This document shows positions 27,078 to 36,284 of a stretch of DNA of 64,000 nucleotides, one piece after another. The stretch lies in the NCBI RefSeq assembly GCF_900156785.1, contig NZ_FTOP01000013.1, forward strand, positions 1 to 64,000. The letters are read 5' to 3'. The position numbers were made by a program, and so were the translations under genes. Position 1 is the first letter of the stretch; each line of letters begins with the position of its first letter. Origin of the DNA: Belliella pelovolcani. Lineage in GTDB: Bacteria; Bacteroidota; Bacteroidia; Cytophagales; Cyclobacteriaceae. The notes beneath the pieces were generated by a model, which saw only the letters and a program-made list of their open reading frames with translations, searched no databases and was not told the DNA's origin.

Positions 27078-27397
27078 CCACTGAATCATTTTTCAACATT
27101 CCGACTTCTCCTTCTCTGTGAAAATGGTGTTTAAACATTTCAAAATCAACAGGTTGCGGGTTGTAAAAAGATTGGCACACCGCATTAGGATCAAAAAATA
27201 GCTTAAAACGCTTTATTTGAGCTTTAAAAGCAAGTTTTACAATTTTACAAGTTATAAAATCTACATCTACCCGATTTAGGTTTTTTGCGTTTTAAGGGCC
27301 CTGTTTTCAAAATTTTCAACTAATAACTAATCCCATGTCACTTATTCCCCAATCTCCATATTAACAGATAATGAACTTACTTTTAACATCGCTTAAT

Positions 27398-27414
27398 ATG
27401 TTAAAAATTAACAT
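27398..27414. promoter_or_regulatory. Possible operator before TonB receptor
   Basis: ATGTTAAAAATTAACAT is a perfect 7-bp inverted repeat around AAA, about 50 bp before the receptor start. Its size and symmetry suit a dimeric regulator site. The binding protein is unknown; AT-rich dyads also arise by chance. Confidence 0.35.
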
Positions 27415-27465
27415 TTTTCTGCTTTAATCTCCACCAGTTTTGTAAGAGTAAAAACACCAACCTTT

Positions 27466-30400
27466 ATGTATTATTACTTTACAAAACAAACCAAAAAAGC
27501 ATTGGGAATCCTTACACTCGTATGGATATCCCTATCAGTTTGCACAGTGTCATCAGCCATGGCACAAGCTACGAATGCAACAATCAGTGGACTTATCTTG
27601 GATGATAATAAGGAACCGCTGATTGGAGCAAACGTAGTCGTAAGAAACGAATCTACTGGCTTCGAAGCTGGAACCGTCACAGGAGTAGATGGGAGATTTC
27701 AACTTCAGCAGCTACCGTTGGGAAAGCCGTATTCAGTAACTGTAAGTTACATTGGGTTCAATACTCAAAAGCTCACTGGATACCAACTCAACCAAGGCGA
27801 TCGTGTCAATGTAGATTTGACGATGGATTATGGTAACAATGATCTCGCTGAAATTGTAGTAACAGGCGATAGTTTCAAAAACCAAGTGGAAAAGCTTGGA
27901 GCGGTAACAGCTATTGATTCGAAGCAAATCAAAAACTTACCAACCGAAGGTAGAAACTTTACCAACCTCACATCTTTATCTCCTCTTCAGGGTGGTGGTG
28001 GACTAAACCTAGGTGGACAACGTAGGACTTCAACCAATGTCACACTGGACGGAGTAAATGCAAGAAATCAACTTACCGCAGGTGAAATAGGCAGAGGACC
28101 GTACACGGTCTCTATTGAAGCCATCAGAGAGTTTGAAGTAGCTACCAATTCTTATGATGTGACTCAGGGTAGACAAGCAGGTGGCGCACTCAATGCAGTC
28201 ACCAAGTCAGGAACAAATACTATGGAGGGATCAGCTTTTGTGTATCACAGGAATGACAACCTTGCCAGTCCTTACGATATTAGAGGAAATAGGAGAGAAG
28301 TGGTTTTCAATAATACACAATGGGGATTCAGTTTGGGCGGTCCGATCATCAAAGATAAAGTGCACTTTTTCACTGTTTTTGATAGACAAGATGCCGGGGA
28401 ACCTGTATTCATTGCAGATATTAGAAATGAGGATGATGAGAGAAGGTTGAGAATCAGAAAAGATACACTTGACAAGTTTATTGACGTGGCCCGAAGACTC
28501 TATGGAGTAGGAGATGGTCAGCAAGTAGGGGAGTTCTCTAGAAAAACTGTCGCCAATACCTTTTTTGCTCGGTTGGACTGGCAGATCAATAAAAGAAATA
28601 AGCTCACGATCAGAAATAATTACACAGATTGGTCAAACCCTTTCTCAGTTAACGATAATACAGCCATCAATCTTGCTGAAGTACTTGGGGACTTTTCCTC
28701 TAAGGAGAATAGTCTATTGGTTTCACTCAGATCGATTGCCAATGCCAATACCACAAACGAACTGAAAGTCCAATTTCAACACGCAGAGAGAGCATTTTCA
28801 GTCAATAGACAGCTTCCTGCTACCAATATGCCTAGAGCTATTGTGAGGGTAGTGTCTCCATTCCCAACAGAAAATAATCCGAATGCTATACAAACCACCA
28901 ATGTGCAGATTGGTGGACAGCGATTTTCACCTGAAACTAACCTAGAGCAGCAAGTTCATATTGTAAATACTACCTACATGCAGAGAGGGAAGTACAACTT
29001 CACTTTTGGTACAGACAATATGGTCACTTATCTAGAAACCTTACTCAGCAATGAGCAAAATGGTAGATTTTTCTATAATAGTTTGCAGGATTTTGAGAAC
29101 AACAACCCTTTCAGATATGCTAGGGAAGTTCCTCTACAAGGCTTGCCTATTGTCAAGCAAACAGTTGTAGACTTTTCAGTATTTGGTCAGATGGAAGTCA
29201 ATCCACATAGAGACCTCAATCTAATTGCAGGAATTAGGTACGATGCCACCATGTTTATGAATGAGGCAGCATTTAATCCAGCCGTTTCCAATGAATTGGG
29301 AATTAGAACGGATAACAAGCCTGCAGATTTTAGAAATATTCAGCCAAGAGTACAATTGACTTGGGATATCAAAGGGAAAAATACCGACGTTTTGAAATTT
29401 GGCACAGGCTTGTTTGCAGCGCAACCACATTACTATGCTCAAGTCAATAATATCCAAAATTCTGGAGCAATGTTGGCTGCAATTGATGTACAGGGTGATT
29501 TGGTTCCTGAGGCTAATTTTATTGGTTACAGAGATGGTCTACCGGCACCGGGGATTCCAGAAGGCGCTGATTTCGTCTCCACGATCAATAGTGTTTCGGA
29601 GGATTTTAGAGTACCAAACACTTTCAAAGCAAACTTGAATTACAATAAGCTTTTTGGTGATCGCTATAGAATAGGTGCTAATGTAATCTATTCTTATACC
29701 TTCAATAATTATGTATACCTAGAAAGGAATTTAGTAGATGATCCTTTTTTCAGATTATCAAATGAAGCCAATAGAGGGGTATTTGTACCTGCGAATACCA
29801 TTGGGTCAAATGGTCAGACTAATTGGTTGAATTCAAGAAAATCTGAAAACGTAGGCAGGGTATTAGAACTCAATTCTATCGGAGCGGGCTATCAATATGC
29901 TTTGATTTTGGACGGTAGTATTAGAATTGGCAAGGATGGGTATTTTACGGCTTCCTATACCTATAATCAAGCATTTGATAATACTTCATACAATTGCTGT
30001 GTGGCCAATACATCTACATTTCTTCCAGTAGTAGATGATTCTAGGAGGTTAAATTGGGCTTATTCTGACAATCAATTCAAGCATAAAATTGTATTAAATG
30101 GTGCAACCCCTACTTGGAAAGGGTTTACAATGGGTGCTACGCTTATTGGTATTGGAGGGTCTAGATATTCATTCTTGGTATCTAATGGCTCACTTCAGGG
30201 TGATTTCCCGCTCAACAATGCACTTGCTTTTGTCTTTGATCCCAATGATCCAAATACGCCAGAAAATATAAGAGATGGTTATAATGCCATTCTCAATGAC
30301 CCCAATACCTCCGAAAGTGCCAAGAAATACCTAAGAGAAAGTTTTGGGAAAATAGCAGAAAGGAATGGCGGTGAAAACCCAATGTTCTACAATCTAGACC

Positions 30401-30657
30401 TAAGACTACTCAAGAATATCAAGATAGCTGGAACACAAAGGTTAGAGATTTCTGGAGATATATTCAATTTTATGAATGTTTTGAACAAAGACTGGGGCGT
30501 CAATAATAACCTGAGTAGCTCTAGAAATCTACAAAGTATTCGTGGATTCAATCAAAATGCACAACAATATATCTACAATGTGGAGCAAGGTGTAGGCGTA
30601 CTGCCGATCAATGGGACACCTTGGAGAGTTCAGTTAGGGTTGAGATATTCTTTTTAG
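27466..30657 (+). CDS. TonB-dependent receptor with carboxypeptidase-like domain
   Basis: A 1063-residue outer membrane receptor. A long signal sequence (about 1-34, ending in AMAQ) is followed by a carboxypeptidase regulatory-like domain (about 38-120, ATISGLILDDNKEPLIGANVVV), a plug (about 125-250, TGDSFKNQVEKLGAVTAIDS ... NVTLDGVNAR) and a C-terminal 22-strand-type barrel ending in aromatic SF. It lacks a SusD partner and resembles the stand-alone Oar-like group, so it may import a peptide or siderophore-like ligand or have a surface role. The family call is firm; the ligand is unknown. Confidence 0.92.
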   Translation: MYYYFTKQTKKALGILTLVWISLSVCTVSSAMAQATNATISGLILDDNKEPLIGANVVVRNESTGFEAGTVTGVDGRFQLQQLPLGKPYSVTVSYIGFNTQKLTGYQLNQGDRVNVDLTMDYGNNDLAEIVVTGDSFKNQVEKLGAVTAIDSKQIKNLPTEGRNFTNLTSLSPLQGGGGLNLGGQRRTSTNVTLDGVNARNQLTAGEIGRGPYTVSIEAIREFEVATNSYDVTQGRQAGGALNAVTKSGTNTMEGSAFVYHRNDNLASPYDIRGNRREVVFNNTQWGFSLGGPIIKDKVHFFTVFDRQDAGEPVFIADIRNEDDERRLRIRKDTLDKFIDVARRLYGVGDGQQVGEFSRKTVANTFFARLDWQINKRNKLTIRNNYTDWSNPFSVNDNTAINLAEVLGDFSSKENSLLVSLRSIANANTTNELKVQFQHAERAFSVNRQLPATNMPRAIVRVVSPFPTENNPNAIQTTNVQIGGQRFSPETNLEQQVHIVNTTYMQRGKYNFTFGTDNMVTYLETLLSNEQNGRFFYNSLQDFENNNPFRYAREVPLQGLPIVKQTVVDFSVFGQMEVNPHRDLNLIAGIRYDATMFMNEAAFNPAVSNELGIRTDNKPADFRNIQPRVQLTWDIKGKNTDVLKFGTGLFAAQPHYYAQVNNIQNSGAMLAAIDVQGDLVPEANFIGYRDGLPAPGIPEGADFVSTINSVSEDFRVPNTFKANLNYNKLFGDRYRIGANVIYSYTFNNYVYLERNLVDDPFFRLSNEANRGVFVPANTIGSNGQTNWLNSRKSENVGRVLELNSIGAGYQYALILDGSIRIGKDGYFTASYTYNQAFDNTSYNCCVANTSTFLPVVDDSRRLNWAYSDNQFKHKIVLNGATPTWKGFTMGATLIGIGGSRYSFLVSNGSLQGDFPLNNALAFVFDPNDPNTPENIRDGYNAILNDPNTSESAKKYLRESFGKIAERNGGENPMFYNLDLRLLKNIKIAGTQRLEISGDIFNFMNVLNKDWGVNNNLSSSRNLQSIRGFNQNAQQYIYNVEQGVGVLPINGTPWRVQLGLRYSF

Positions 30658-30718
30658 GATTATTCTATTTCCTAATTTGAATTATCTCGGTTAAGAGTTC
30701 TTTATGTTTTCATTAAGA

Positions 30719-30757
30719 TTCAGGGAGTATGGTGCTACTTTGGCATCACTTCCTGAA
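30719..30757 (+). other. Extended hairpin between receptor and crp-like gene
   Basis: TTCAGGGAG (30719-30727) pairs with CTTCCTGAA (30749-30757) with one G-U; TGGTGC (30730-30735) pairs inside with GCATCA (30743-30748), loop TACTTTG. A two-base bulge separates the helices. No T-run follows, so it is either an atypical terminator for the receptor gene or part of the crp-like leader, 143 bp upstream of that start. Confidence 0.5.
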
Positions 30758-30900
30758 CTTTATGAGGTAATCAAGAGATCTTATCTGGTTTGGGTACAGT
30801 AAGAATATTGTGAGGAGAAAGACTAGTTGACTTCATGCTTCATCAACTTACCAAATCTATTTCTTGAATACATGGGAATATCTAGAACCGCTTCAACTTT

Positions 30901-31560
30901 ATGGAACTCTTTCCTTACCTTCAACAGCAGCTGAGCAAGGATCAAGTAAACTGCCTGATCAAGGAAAAGCATTACAAAAAAGGGGAGTACATCTACCTGC
31001 CTCCCATCAAACCCAATGAAATGTTTCAAATCATCTCTGGAGTTGTGAAAATTGGCTCTTATACTGATCACGGAGAGGAAGTTTGCTACGACTTGCTTTA
31101 TAACAAGGAAGTATTTGGAAACCTCAGGTATTTGAATGGCCAATTTTTCGAATTTTCAAAGGCTTTAACAGATTGTCATATAGTTTGTTATGATCTTTCG
31201 TTTTACAAAAAAATGATTGTACATGACCCTTTAGTGTCTGATTGGTTCAATAAGACCACTATACAAAGGTGGTGTAAGATGGAAACTCGATTATTCAAAA
31301 TCTGTACATTATCTCCATTAAATAGAATTAAAGCTTTGTTTGATGAATTTGAGGGTAGCGTCAAAGATCCAAATGGTAAATGTTTCAAAATTTTAGATTT
31401 ACTACATATTGTTGATATTTCTCAAATGACAGGGATCTCTAGACAGACAGTCTCCAAATTGTTAAAAGAATTGAATGATACATCAAACAAAAAGCTGAGC
31501 TTCTCAGCATCGAAACCATACTTAAAAAAACTTAGAAATAATGATCAAATTAAATTATAG
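30901..31560 (+). CDS. Crp/Fnr family transcriptional regulator
   Basis: A 219-residue regulator. The N-terminal cyclic-nucleotide-binding-like barrel (about 20-120, KKGEYIYLPPIKPNEMFQIISGVVKIG) is followed by a helical connector and a winged helix-turn-helix (about 168-200, IVDISQMTGISRQTVSKLLKELND). No Fe-S cysteine cluster typical of Fnr is visible. The start is fixed by an in-frame TAG 12 bases upstream. The gene overlaps the PhoD-like phosphatase by 20 bases, so the two are probably co-transcribed and translationally coupled. Confidence 0.88.
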   Translation: MELFPYLQQQLSKDQVNCLIKEKHYKKGEYIYLPPIKPNEMFQIISGVVKIGSYTDHGEEVCYDLLYNKEVFGNLRYLNGQFFEFSKALTDCHIVCYDLSFYKKMIVHDPLVSDWFNKTTIQRWCKMETRLFKICTLSPLNRIKALFDEFEGSVKDPNGKCFKILDLLHIVDISQMTGISRQTVSKLLKELNDTSNKKLSFSASKPYLKKLRNNDQIKL

Positions 31561-32548
31561 TGCTTTCATCCTCTTATTGGTGTTTTCCTTGAGTTTTCAA
31601 GGCAGCGGCTTCTCTCAGGAAATTAAAAGTATCGCTTTTGGATCTTGCAATAAGCATGATCTCCCTCAACCCTTGTGGAAGCCCATACTTGCTGATCAGC
31701 CTGATGTTTTTGTCTGGCTGGGAGATAATGTATATGGTGATACCCATGATATGAAATTACTTGAATCAAAATATAAAGCCCAGAATGCAATAACTAAATA
31801 TCAAGAATTAAAATCGAAAACCAAGATTATTGGAGTGTGGGACGATCATGATTACGGGATCAATGATGGTGGTAAATTTTACACTCAAAAAGAGCCATCT
31901 ATGCAATTGATGTTGGATTTTTTGGACGAACCCAAAGATAGCCCTAGAAGAAAGCAGCGAGGGGTATACGCAGCTTATGAATACGGATCTGGCGAAGAGT
32001 CAGTCAAAGTTTTCCTGCTAGATGCTAGATACAATAGGGACACCCTTTACCGAGAGGAAGGTGTTTACCTCCCAAATAATGAAGGTAGTATTTTGGGAGA
32101 AGAGCAATGGCTATGGTTGGAAAAGGAGCTTAAAAGTAGCACTGCGAAAGTGAATATCATTGCATCTGGTATCCAGTTTATTCCTACCGAACACCCTTAT
32201 GAAAAATGGGAAAACTTTCCTCAGGAAAGGGAAAAACTTTTTGATTTGATTCATCAGACTGGAATCAAGAACCCTGTTTTGATCAGTGGAGACAGGCATA
32301 TCGCTGAGATTTCCAAGCTTCAGGATAGTAGATTCAAAAATGGTCTCTATGAGATTACTTCTAGTGGAATGACTCACGTATGGAGAAGTTTCAGGGAAGA
32401 ATACAACCCATACAGGGTAGGTGGCTTGATCGCTTCACTACATTATGGGCTAGCATATTTTGATTGGGCAAATCAAAAGGCAATTTTTCAAATCAAAGGA
32501 GAAAAAGGACAGGTCTATTTAGAGCAGACCATTGAATTATCGAATTAG
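31541..32548 (+). CDS. PhoD-like (alkaline phosphatase D) metallophosphatase
   Basis: A 335-residue exported phosphoesterase. A signal peptide (about 1-27, ending FSQE) precedes IAFGSCNKHD, the metal-site motifs VWLGDNVYGD and VWDDHDYGIND, and the late SGDRHIAEIS. This is the PhoD/metallophosphatase layout; members hydrolyse phosphomonoesters or diesters outside the cytoplasm. It is smaller than B. subtilis PhoD and lacks its N-terminal domain. It starts inside the crp-like gene (20-base overlap) and is followed by a strong terminator. Confidence 0.88.
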   Translation: MIKLNYSAFILLLVFSLSFQGSGFSQEIKSIAFGSCNKHDLPQPLWKPILADQPDVFVWLGDNVYGDTHDMKLLESKYKAQNAITKYQELKSKTKIIGVWDDHDYGINDGGKFYTQKEPSMQLMLDFLDEPKDSPRRKQRGVYAAYEYGSGEESVKVFLLDARYNRDTLYREEGVYLPNNEGSILGEEQWLWLEKELKSSTAKVNIIASGIQFIPTEHPYEKWENFPQEREKLFDLIHQTGIKNPVLISGDRHIAEISKLQDSRFKNGLYEITSSGMTHVWRSFREEYNPYRVGGLIASLHYGLAYFDWANQKAIFQIKGEKGQVYLEQTIELSN

Positions 32549-32597
32549 TCCTCATGGATTGATACATTTATTTTAGATCACTTTTAAATATTAAAAT

Positions 32598-32638
32598 TCG
32601 ACTGCATTTCCTAAGGGGTGATGCAGTCGATTTTTTTT
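32598..32638. terminator. Terminator after the crp-phoD pair
   Basis: A perfect 10-bp stem, TCGACTGCAT (32598-32607) and ATGCAGTCGA (32621-32630), followed by T8. An A-rich 5' flank lets it also serve the convergent SDR gene. Confidence 0.88.
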
Positions 32639-32664
32639 GAACCTCAGGGTGGTGGAAGATCTCA

Positions 32665-33495
32665 CTACACTCCAGCATAGGCTGTAAAGCCTCCATCTAC
32701 AGGGATGATGGCACCTGTGACAAATGAGGATCTGCTATCCAGCAACCAAAGAAGTGTAGAACTCAAGTCTTCTGGTTCGCCAAATCTTCCTATTGGGGTT
32801 TGATTGATGATCTGTTGACCTCTCTCGGTCAGTGAACCATCAGCGTTTGTTAACAAAGCGCGGTTTTGATCTGCAAGGAAAAATCCTGGAGCTATTGCAT
32901 TGACCCTTATCCCTGTTTTTGCAAAGTGTACGGCTAGCCATTGGGTGAAATTAACTATGGCAGCTTTGGCACTGCTGTAGGCTGAAACTTTGGTCAGTGG
33001 CTTGAAAGATGCTACAGAAGCAATATTGATAATCGAGCAGTTTTGACGACCTACCATGTCTTTTGCAAAGACCTGTGAAGGAAGTAAAGTGCCTAATAGG
33101 TTGAGATCCAGTACATATTTGAATCCAGTAGCATCTAGATCAAAAAAGCTTTTAATCTCTTGATCAGATTCATCTCCTGATTGCATAAAGGGTCTGTCTG
33201 TGATGCCTTCTGGGTGATTACCTCCAGCGCCATTGATCAGGATATCGCATGGGCCCCAATGATTTTTGATTTTGGTATATGCTTTTTCTAGTGAATTTTT
33301 ATCCAAAACATCTGCTGCTAAGCCCAATGCTTCTCCTTCATTGCCTAATGATTTTACAAAGGCTTCTGCTTTTTCAAGACTTCTACCCAAAATAGCAACT
33401 CTAGCCCCTTCATTTACCAGAGTTTTGGCCATACTGCCACACAATACACCATATCCTCCGGTAATTACGATGACTTTTCCAGTTAAGCTTCCCAT
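32665..33495 (-). CDS. SDR oxidoreductase, mannonate/fructuronate reductase-like
   Basis: A 276-residue short-chain dehydrogenase. The cofactor motif TGGYGVLCGSMA, NGAGG, the active-site Ser (NIASVAS) and YSSAK catalytic pair are all present, with PVDGGFTAYAG at the C-terminus. The long insert after NGAGGNHPEG is characteristic of SDRs annotated as D-mannonate oxidoreductase in hexuronate catabolism. No other hexuronate gene is nearby, so the substrate is an inference from subfamily only. A near-consensus promoter lies just upstream. Confidence 0.82.
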   Translation of the reverse strand: MGSLTGKVIVITGGYGVLCGSMAKTLVNEGARVAILGRSLEKAEAFVKSLGNEGEALGLAADVLDKNSLEKAYTKIKNHWGPCDILINGAGGNHPEGITDRPFMQSGDESDQEIKSFFDLDATGFKYVLDLNLLGTLLPSQVFAKDMVGRQNCSIINIASVASFKPLTKVSAYSSAKAAIVNFTQWLAVHFAKTGIRVNAIAPGFFLADQNRALLTNADGSLTERGQQIINQTPIGRFGEPEDLSSTLLWLLDSRSSFVTGAIIPVDGGFTAYAGV

Positions 33496-33523
33496 AAGTG
33501 TCGAATTAAATTTTAGATGAAAG

Positions 33524-33552
33524 CAAATATATACTTAAGCTTTGCTACGAAA
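33524..33552 (-). promoter_or_regulatory. Candidate promoter of the SDR gene
   Basis: On the minus strand, TATATTTG (33524-33531) matches the -7 consensus TAnnTTTG, with TTTC (33549-33552) 17 bases upstream in place of TTTG. The start point would lie near 33517, about 20 bases before the ATG. Confidence 0.45.
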
Positions 33553-33670
33553 GAGGGAAAGCTTGCTTTTTCTCAAAGAGGATATGATTTTTTTCGAAAA
33601 GTTGATTTAGCACTTTTTAATTGTACCCAAAAAACAATCGCAACGCTAAGTAGATTGCGTAGATTGTAAT

Positions 33671-34756
33671 ATGAAAAAATTGGCCATAGTCCTTCTTATT
33701 CTTCAAGCTTACACTTTTACAGGGGCGCTGGCACAGCAAGATACTTTACAAAACAATCTAACAGTTGTGTTACTCCCATTATTATATTATACCCCTGAGA
33801 CATCTTGGGCTTTCGGTCTTGGAGCAGTAGGGAATTTCAAACTAGGAGATTCAGCATTACAGACTTATGAAAGTCAGTTGGTGATGGGGACGGCATACAC
33901 GCTGTTTGATCAATTTCTCATCTACAGTAGTTGGAGGGTCTTTTCTGAAGAGAACAGAAACTTGTTCGCTGGAGAAATAGGTTGGTACCGCTATGTGTAC
34001 TTCTTTTATGGGTTAGGAAACCAAGTGCAGGATAGTGATCGGGAGCAGTTTGAGGCTACTTTTCCAAGGTTACGTTTTGATTATTTAAGGCGTTTCAAAT
34101 CCAATTTTTACATAGGAATCAGGTATCATTTCGATGATTTTGAAATTACTAGGATTGAAGAAAATAGGAAGTTGGCAAGTGGGACATTTCTAGGATCTGA
34201 GGGAGGGCGTGTCAGTGGGTTGGGACCGATGGTTTATTTTGATTCAAGAGATAGCCAGTTGTACCCAACCCGAGGGGTGTTTGCGGAAGCAAGTTTTCAG
34301 ACGTTCAACAGGTCTTTGGGAAGTAATTATCAATACAAAAGATGGTTGGTGGATTTCAGAAGTGTACATAGCATCAATCAAAAATCCGTTTTTGTCTGGA
34401 ATGCTTATTCGGAATTTCTCGTTGGAGAAACTCCATTTTTTGCAATGCCTTTAGTAGGAGGGAATCGACTTCTGCGAGGCTTATTTGAGGGGAAGTTTAG
34501 AGATCAAAACCTCGCGCTAATACAGGCTGAGTACAGGTTCAAGATTTTGCCAAGATGGGGCGCGGTTGCTTTTAGTGGAGTAGGGAATGTATTTTCTCAA
34601 GCAAACTCTTTTCAATTCAATCAAAGTAAATTTGCATATGGAATTGGGGGGAGATTCCAATTGAGCAAAAAAGAAAAGTTAAACTTGAGGCTTGATATAG
34701 CTCACTCACCCAATGAAGATTTGAGAATCTATTTGACTTTTGGAGAGGCTTTCTAG
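33671..34756 (+). CDS. Omp85-family outer membrane barrel without POTRA
   Basis: A 361-residue outer membrane protein with a signal peptide (MKKLAIVLLILQAYTFTGALAQ). Nearly the whole mature protein resembles the C-terminal surface-antigen (bacterial surface antigen D15) barrel: GPMVYFDSRDSQLYPTRGVFAEASFQTF, PLVGGNRLLRGL and a final aromatic residue. No POTRA domains precede the barrel, so it is not BamA or TamA; patatin-linked and stand-alone Omp85 barrels have this form. Role unknown. A 9-bp tandem repeat (GTAGATTG-C/T) sits just before the ATG. Confidence 0.82.
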   Translation: MKKLAIVLLILQAYTFTGALAQQDTLQNNLTVVLLPLLYYTPETSWAFGLGAVGNFKLGDSALQTYESQLVMGTAYTLFDQFLIYSSWRVFSEENRNLFAGEIGWYRYVYFFYGLGNQVQDSDREQFEATFPRLRFDYLRRFKSNFYIGIRYHFDDFEITRIEENRKLASGTFLGSEGGRVSGLGPMVYFDSRDSQLYPTRGVFAEASFQTFNRSLGSNYQYKRWLVDFRSVHSINQKSVFVWNAYSEFLVGETPFFAMPLVGGNRLLRGLFEGKFRDQNLALIQAEYRFKILPRWGAVAFSGVGNVFSQANSFQFNQSKFAYGIGGRFQLSKKEKLNLRLDIAHSPNEDLRIYLTFGEAF

Positions 34757-34769
34757 TCAATAGGCTTCC

Positions 34770-35990
34770 TTACGATTCTATAACTTTATTCAGTACTCCT
34801 GAAAACTCAAATAATGTAGGGCTACTGATGATCACTGGAGATTTTCTGTTTTTGAGGAAAATTTCAACCACGCCATACTCAGCGGATAGGAAGATGTCTT
34901 CTATTTGACTATTGGGGTAGAATCTGGTATTTCGTCCTTCAGTGATTCCAAAAGCTTTGTCACTGATACTGAGCTTACCTTCCATGTCAAGCTTGTAACC
35001 CATGTTTTTGTACCTCACTCTGTTTTGTTGCCAGCTATCCAATACACGCAAGTGGAGTAGTCTGCCTTCTGATTCAAAGTATATTTGATCCCCAGAGTCA
35101 TTTTGTCCAATTGCCAGAAGTGGGGTGAATTGCATATTTCTGATTTGTCGAAATTTTTCGATCAACTTTTTTTCTTCTTGCACGATGGGAGGAGCGATTT
35201 TCCATTTTTTCTCCATTTCTGATATCAATGCTTCCTCCTCCTCAGTCAGCTGATGATCGGCGAGGACTGTTTCCACCGCATCTTTGTAAAGTGATATAAT
35301 CATCTTATCCAGCAAAGTGGATGCTACAGGGAGGAATGATTTGATATGATCAATTTCCAAAATTGATCCTTCTTGAATTTGTTTTTCAAGCCAAGCCGAT
35401 GCACAATGAATCGCTAATCTCTCTTGTTCTGCTGTAGTGAGACTGTGAGCATGCGCTTGCCAATTTTGACTATTCTGCTGGTCGGGTTCTAACTTTAGCA
35501 GCAATGCAGCTGTTTGATGGAATTTTTTGGACTTGTTTTTAACTTGTTGGTTCCAGAAGACCAAACTCGCACCAAGCAAACCTAGTCCAATTTTGATACT
35601 GATATCAGAAATGAATAAAGCTATTAAAATCAATACTATCCCCAATACCAACTTGGTGTTGCCGACCTTTACGAATAGTGGGGGAATAGTGACGATGGGC
35701 TTTTCAATACTTCTAGGTAAATAGGTCAATCCAGTATCCGTAAAAATTTCCTCGTCTTCTGTGAGGCTAGCTTTGTTATTTGTAGGATTTGAATTTTTAT
35801 TTTGAGGATTGATAGTGCCAAGATTTTTTCTGTAGTATAAGCCATGTCTACCACCATGCACATAACTTTGACCTCTTGAGTTAACACCTAGTCGTGCACC
35901 TTTGACACCTGCGGAGACTCCAAGGCCACTTTTTGATAAATTGATCCTGATTGGGCCAAAATTGAATCCTTTTCTTAAGTAAAAAGCCAT
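34770..35990 (-). CDS. DUF4236 domain membrane protein
   Basis: A 406-residue protein. The first 55 residues are a DUF4236 domain (YLRKGFNFGPIRINLSKSGLGVSAGVKG ... GLYYRKNLG). Two closely spaced TM helices lie at about 112-145. The following cytosolic part has a TerB-like helical stretch (about 225-265, DHQLTEEEEALISEMEKKW) and a C-terminal PH-like beta domain (FGITEGRNTRFYPNSQIEDIFLS). DUF4236 has no known function. It is 51 bp downstream of the VF530 gene on the same strand and converges on the Omp85 gene. Confidence 0.82.
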   Translation of the reverse strand: MAFYLRKGFNFGPIRINLSKSGLGVSAGVKGARLGVNSRGQSYVHGGRHGLYYRKNLGTINPQNKNSNPTNNKASLTEDEEIFTDTGLTYLPRSIEKPIVTIPPLFVKVGNTKLVLGIVLILIALFISDISIKIGLGLLGASLVFWNQQVKNKSKKFHQTAALLLKLEPDQQNSQNWQAHAHSLTTAEQERLAIHCASAWLEKQIQEGSILEIDHIKSFLPVASTLLDKMIISLYKDAVETVLADHQLTEEEEALISEMEKKWKIAPPIVQEEKKLIEKFRQIRNMQFTPLLAIGQNDSGDQIYFESEGRLLHLRVLDSWQQNRVRYKNMGYKLDMEGKLSISDKAFGITEGRNTRFYPNSQIEDIFLSAEYGVVEIFLKNRKSPVIISSPTLFEFSGVLNKVIES

Positions 35991-36041
35991 AGCTAAAATT
36001 AGAGGTATAGATTGAAAATCATTTCAAAAATATCACCTTTT

Positions 36042-36284
36042 TCAACCCTCTCTTTCTTTGGTTCTGATGTATAAGTCCTCCACTTTCTTTCTTGCCCAAT
36101 CGGTTTTGCGTAGAAATTTAAGGCTAGAGTTGATAGATGGGTTATTATTGAAGCTATTGATATTGATTTTTGCGCCAAGACTATTCCATCCGTAGTGATT
36201 GACCAGATATTCTAGCATGTCAATTAATCTTACACCATGGAGAAGGTTGTTGATTTGAGTTACTTTTTTAGGATTATCATTCAT
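36042..36284 (-). CDS. VF530 family DNA-binding protein
   Basis: An 80-residue protein closely matching the VF530/DUF2132 family: LHGVRLIDMLEYLVNHYGW, GAKININSFNNNPSINSSLKFLRKTDWARKKVEDLY. The name comes from a Vibrio structure described as DNA-binding; physiological role unknown. Length is typical. Confidence 0.88.
   Translation of the reverse strand: MNDNPKKVTQINNLLHGVRLIDMLEYLVNHYGWNSLGAKININSFNNNPSINSSLKFLRKTDWARKKVEDLYIRTKEREG

Larger units (their letters stand above)
27014..27465. other. Intergenic region with palindrome and dyad
   Basis: About 450 bp without a credible gene between tRNA-Ser and the TonB receptor. It holds a GC-richer patch (27028-27077) that ends in the 18-bp palindrome TCCCGATAGCTATCGGGA, then AT-rich DNA with an inverted repeat at 27398-27414. 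The antisense open frame that crosses the tRNA is spurious. Confidence 0.7.

Noticed and set aside
26794-27180. A 128-codon antisense open frame over tRNA-Ser with the string GGGIRTPGTSRYNG
   Set aside because: It is the reverse complement of the tRNA T-arm and acceptor, a well-known source of spurious annotated proteins.
33650-33667. Tandem 9-bp repeat GTAGATTGC/GTAGATTGT before the Omp85 gene
   Set aside because: Just two copies; probably slippage, with no evidence of regulatory use.
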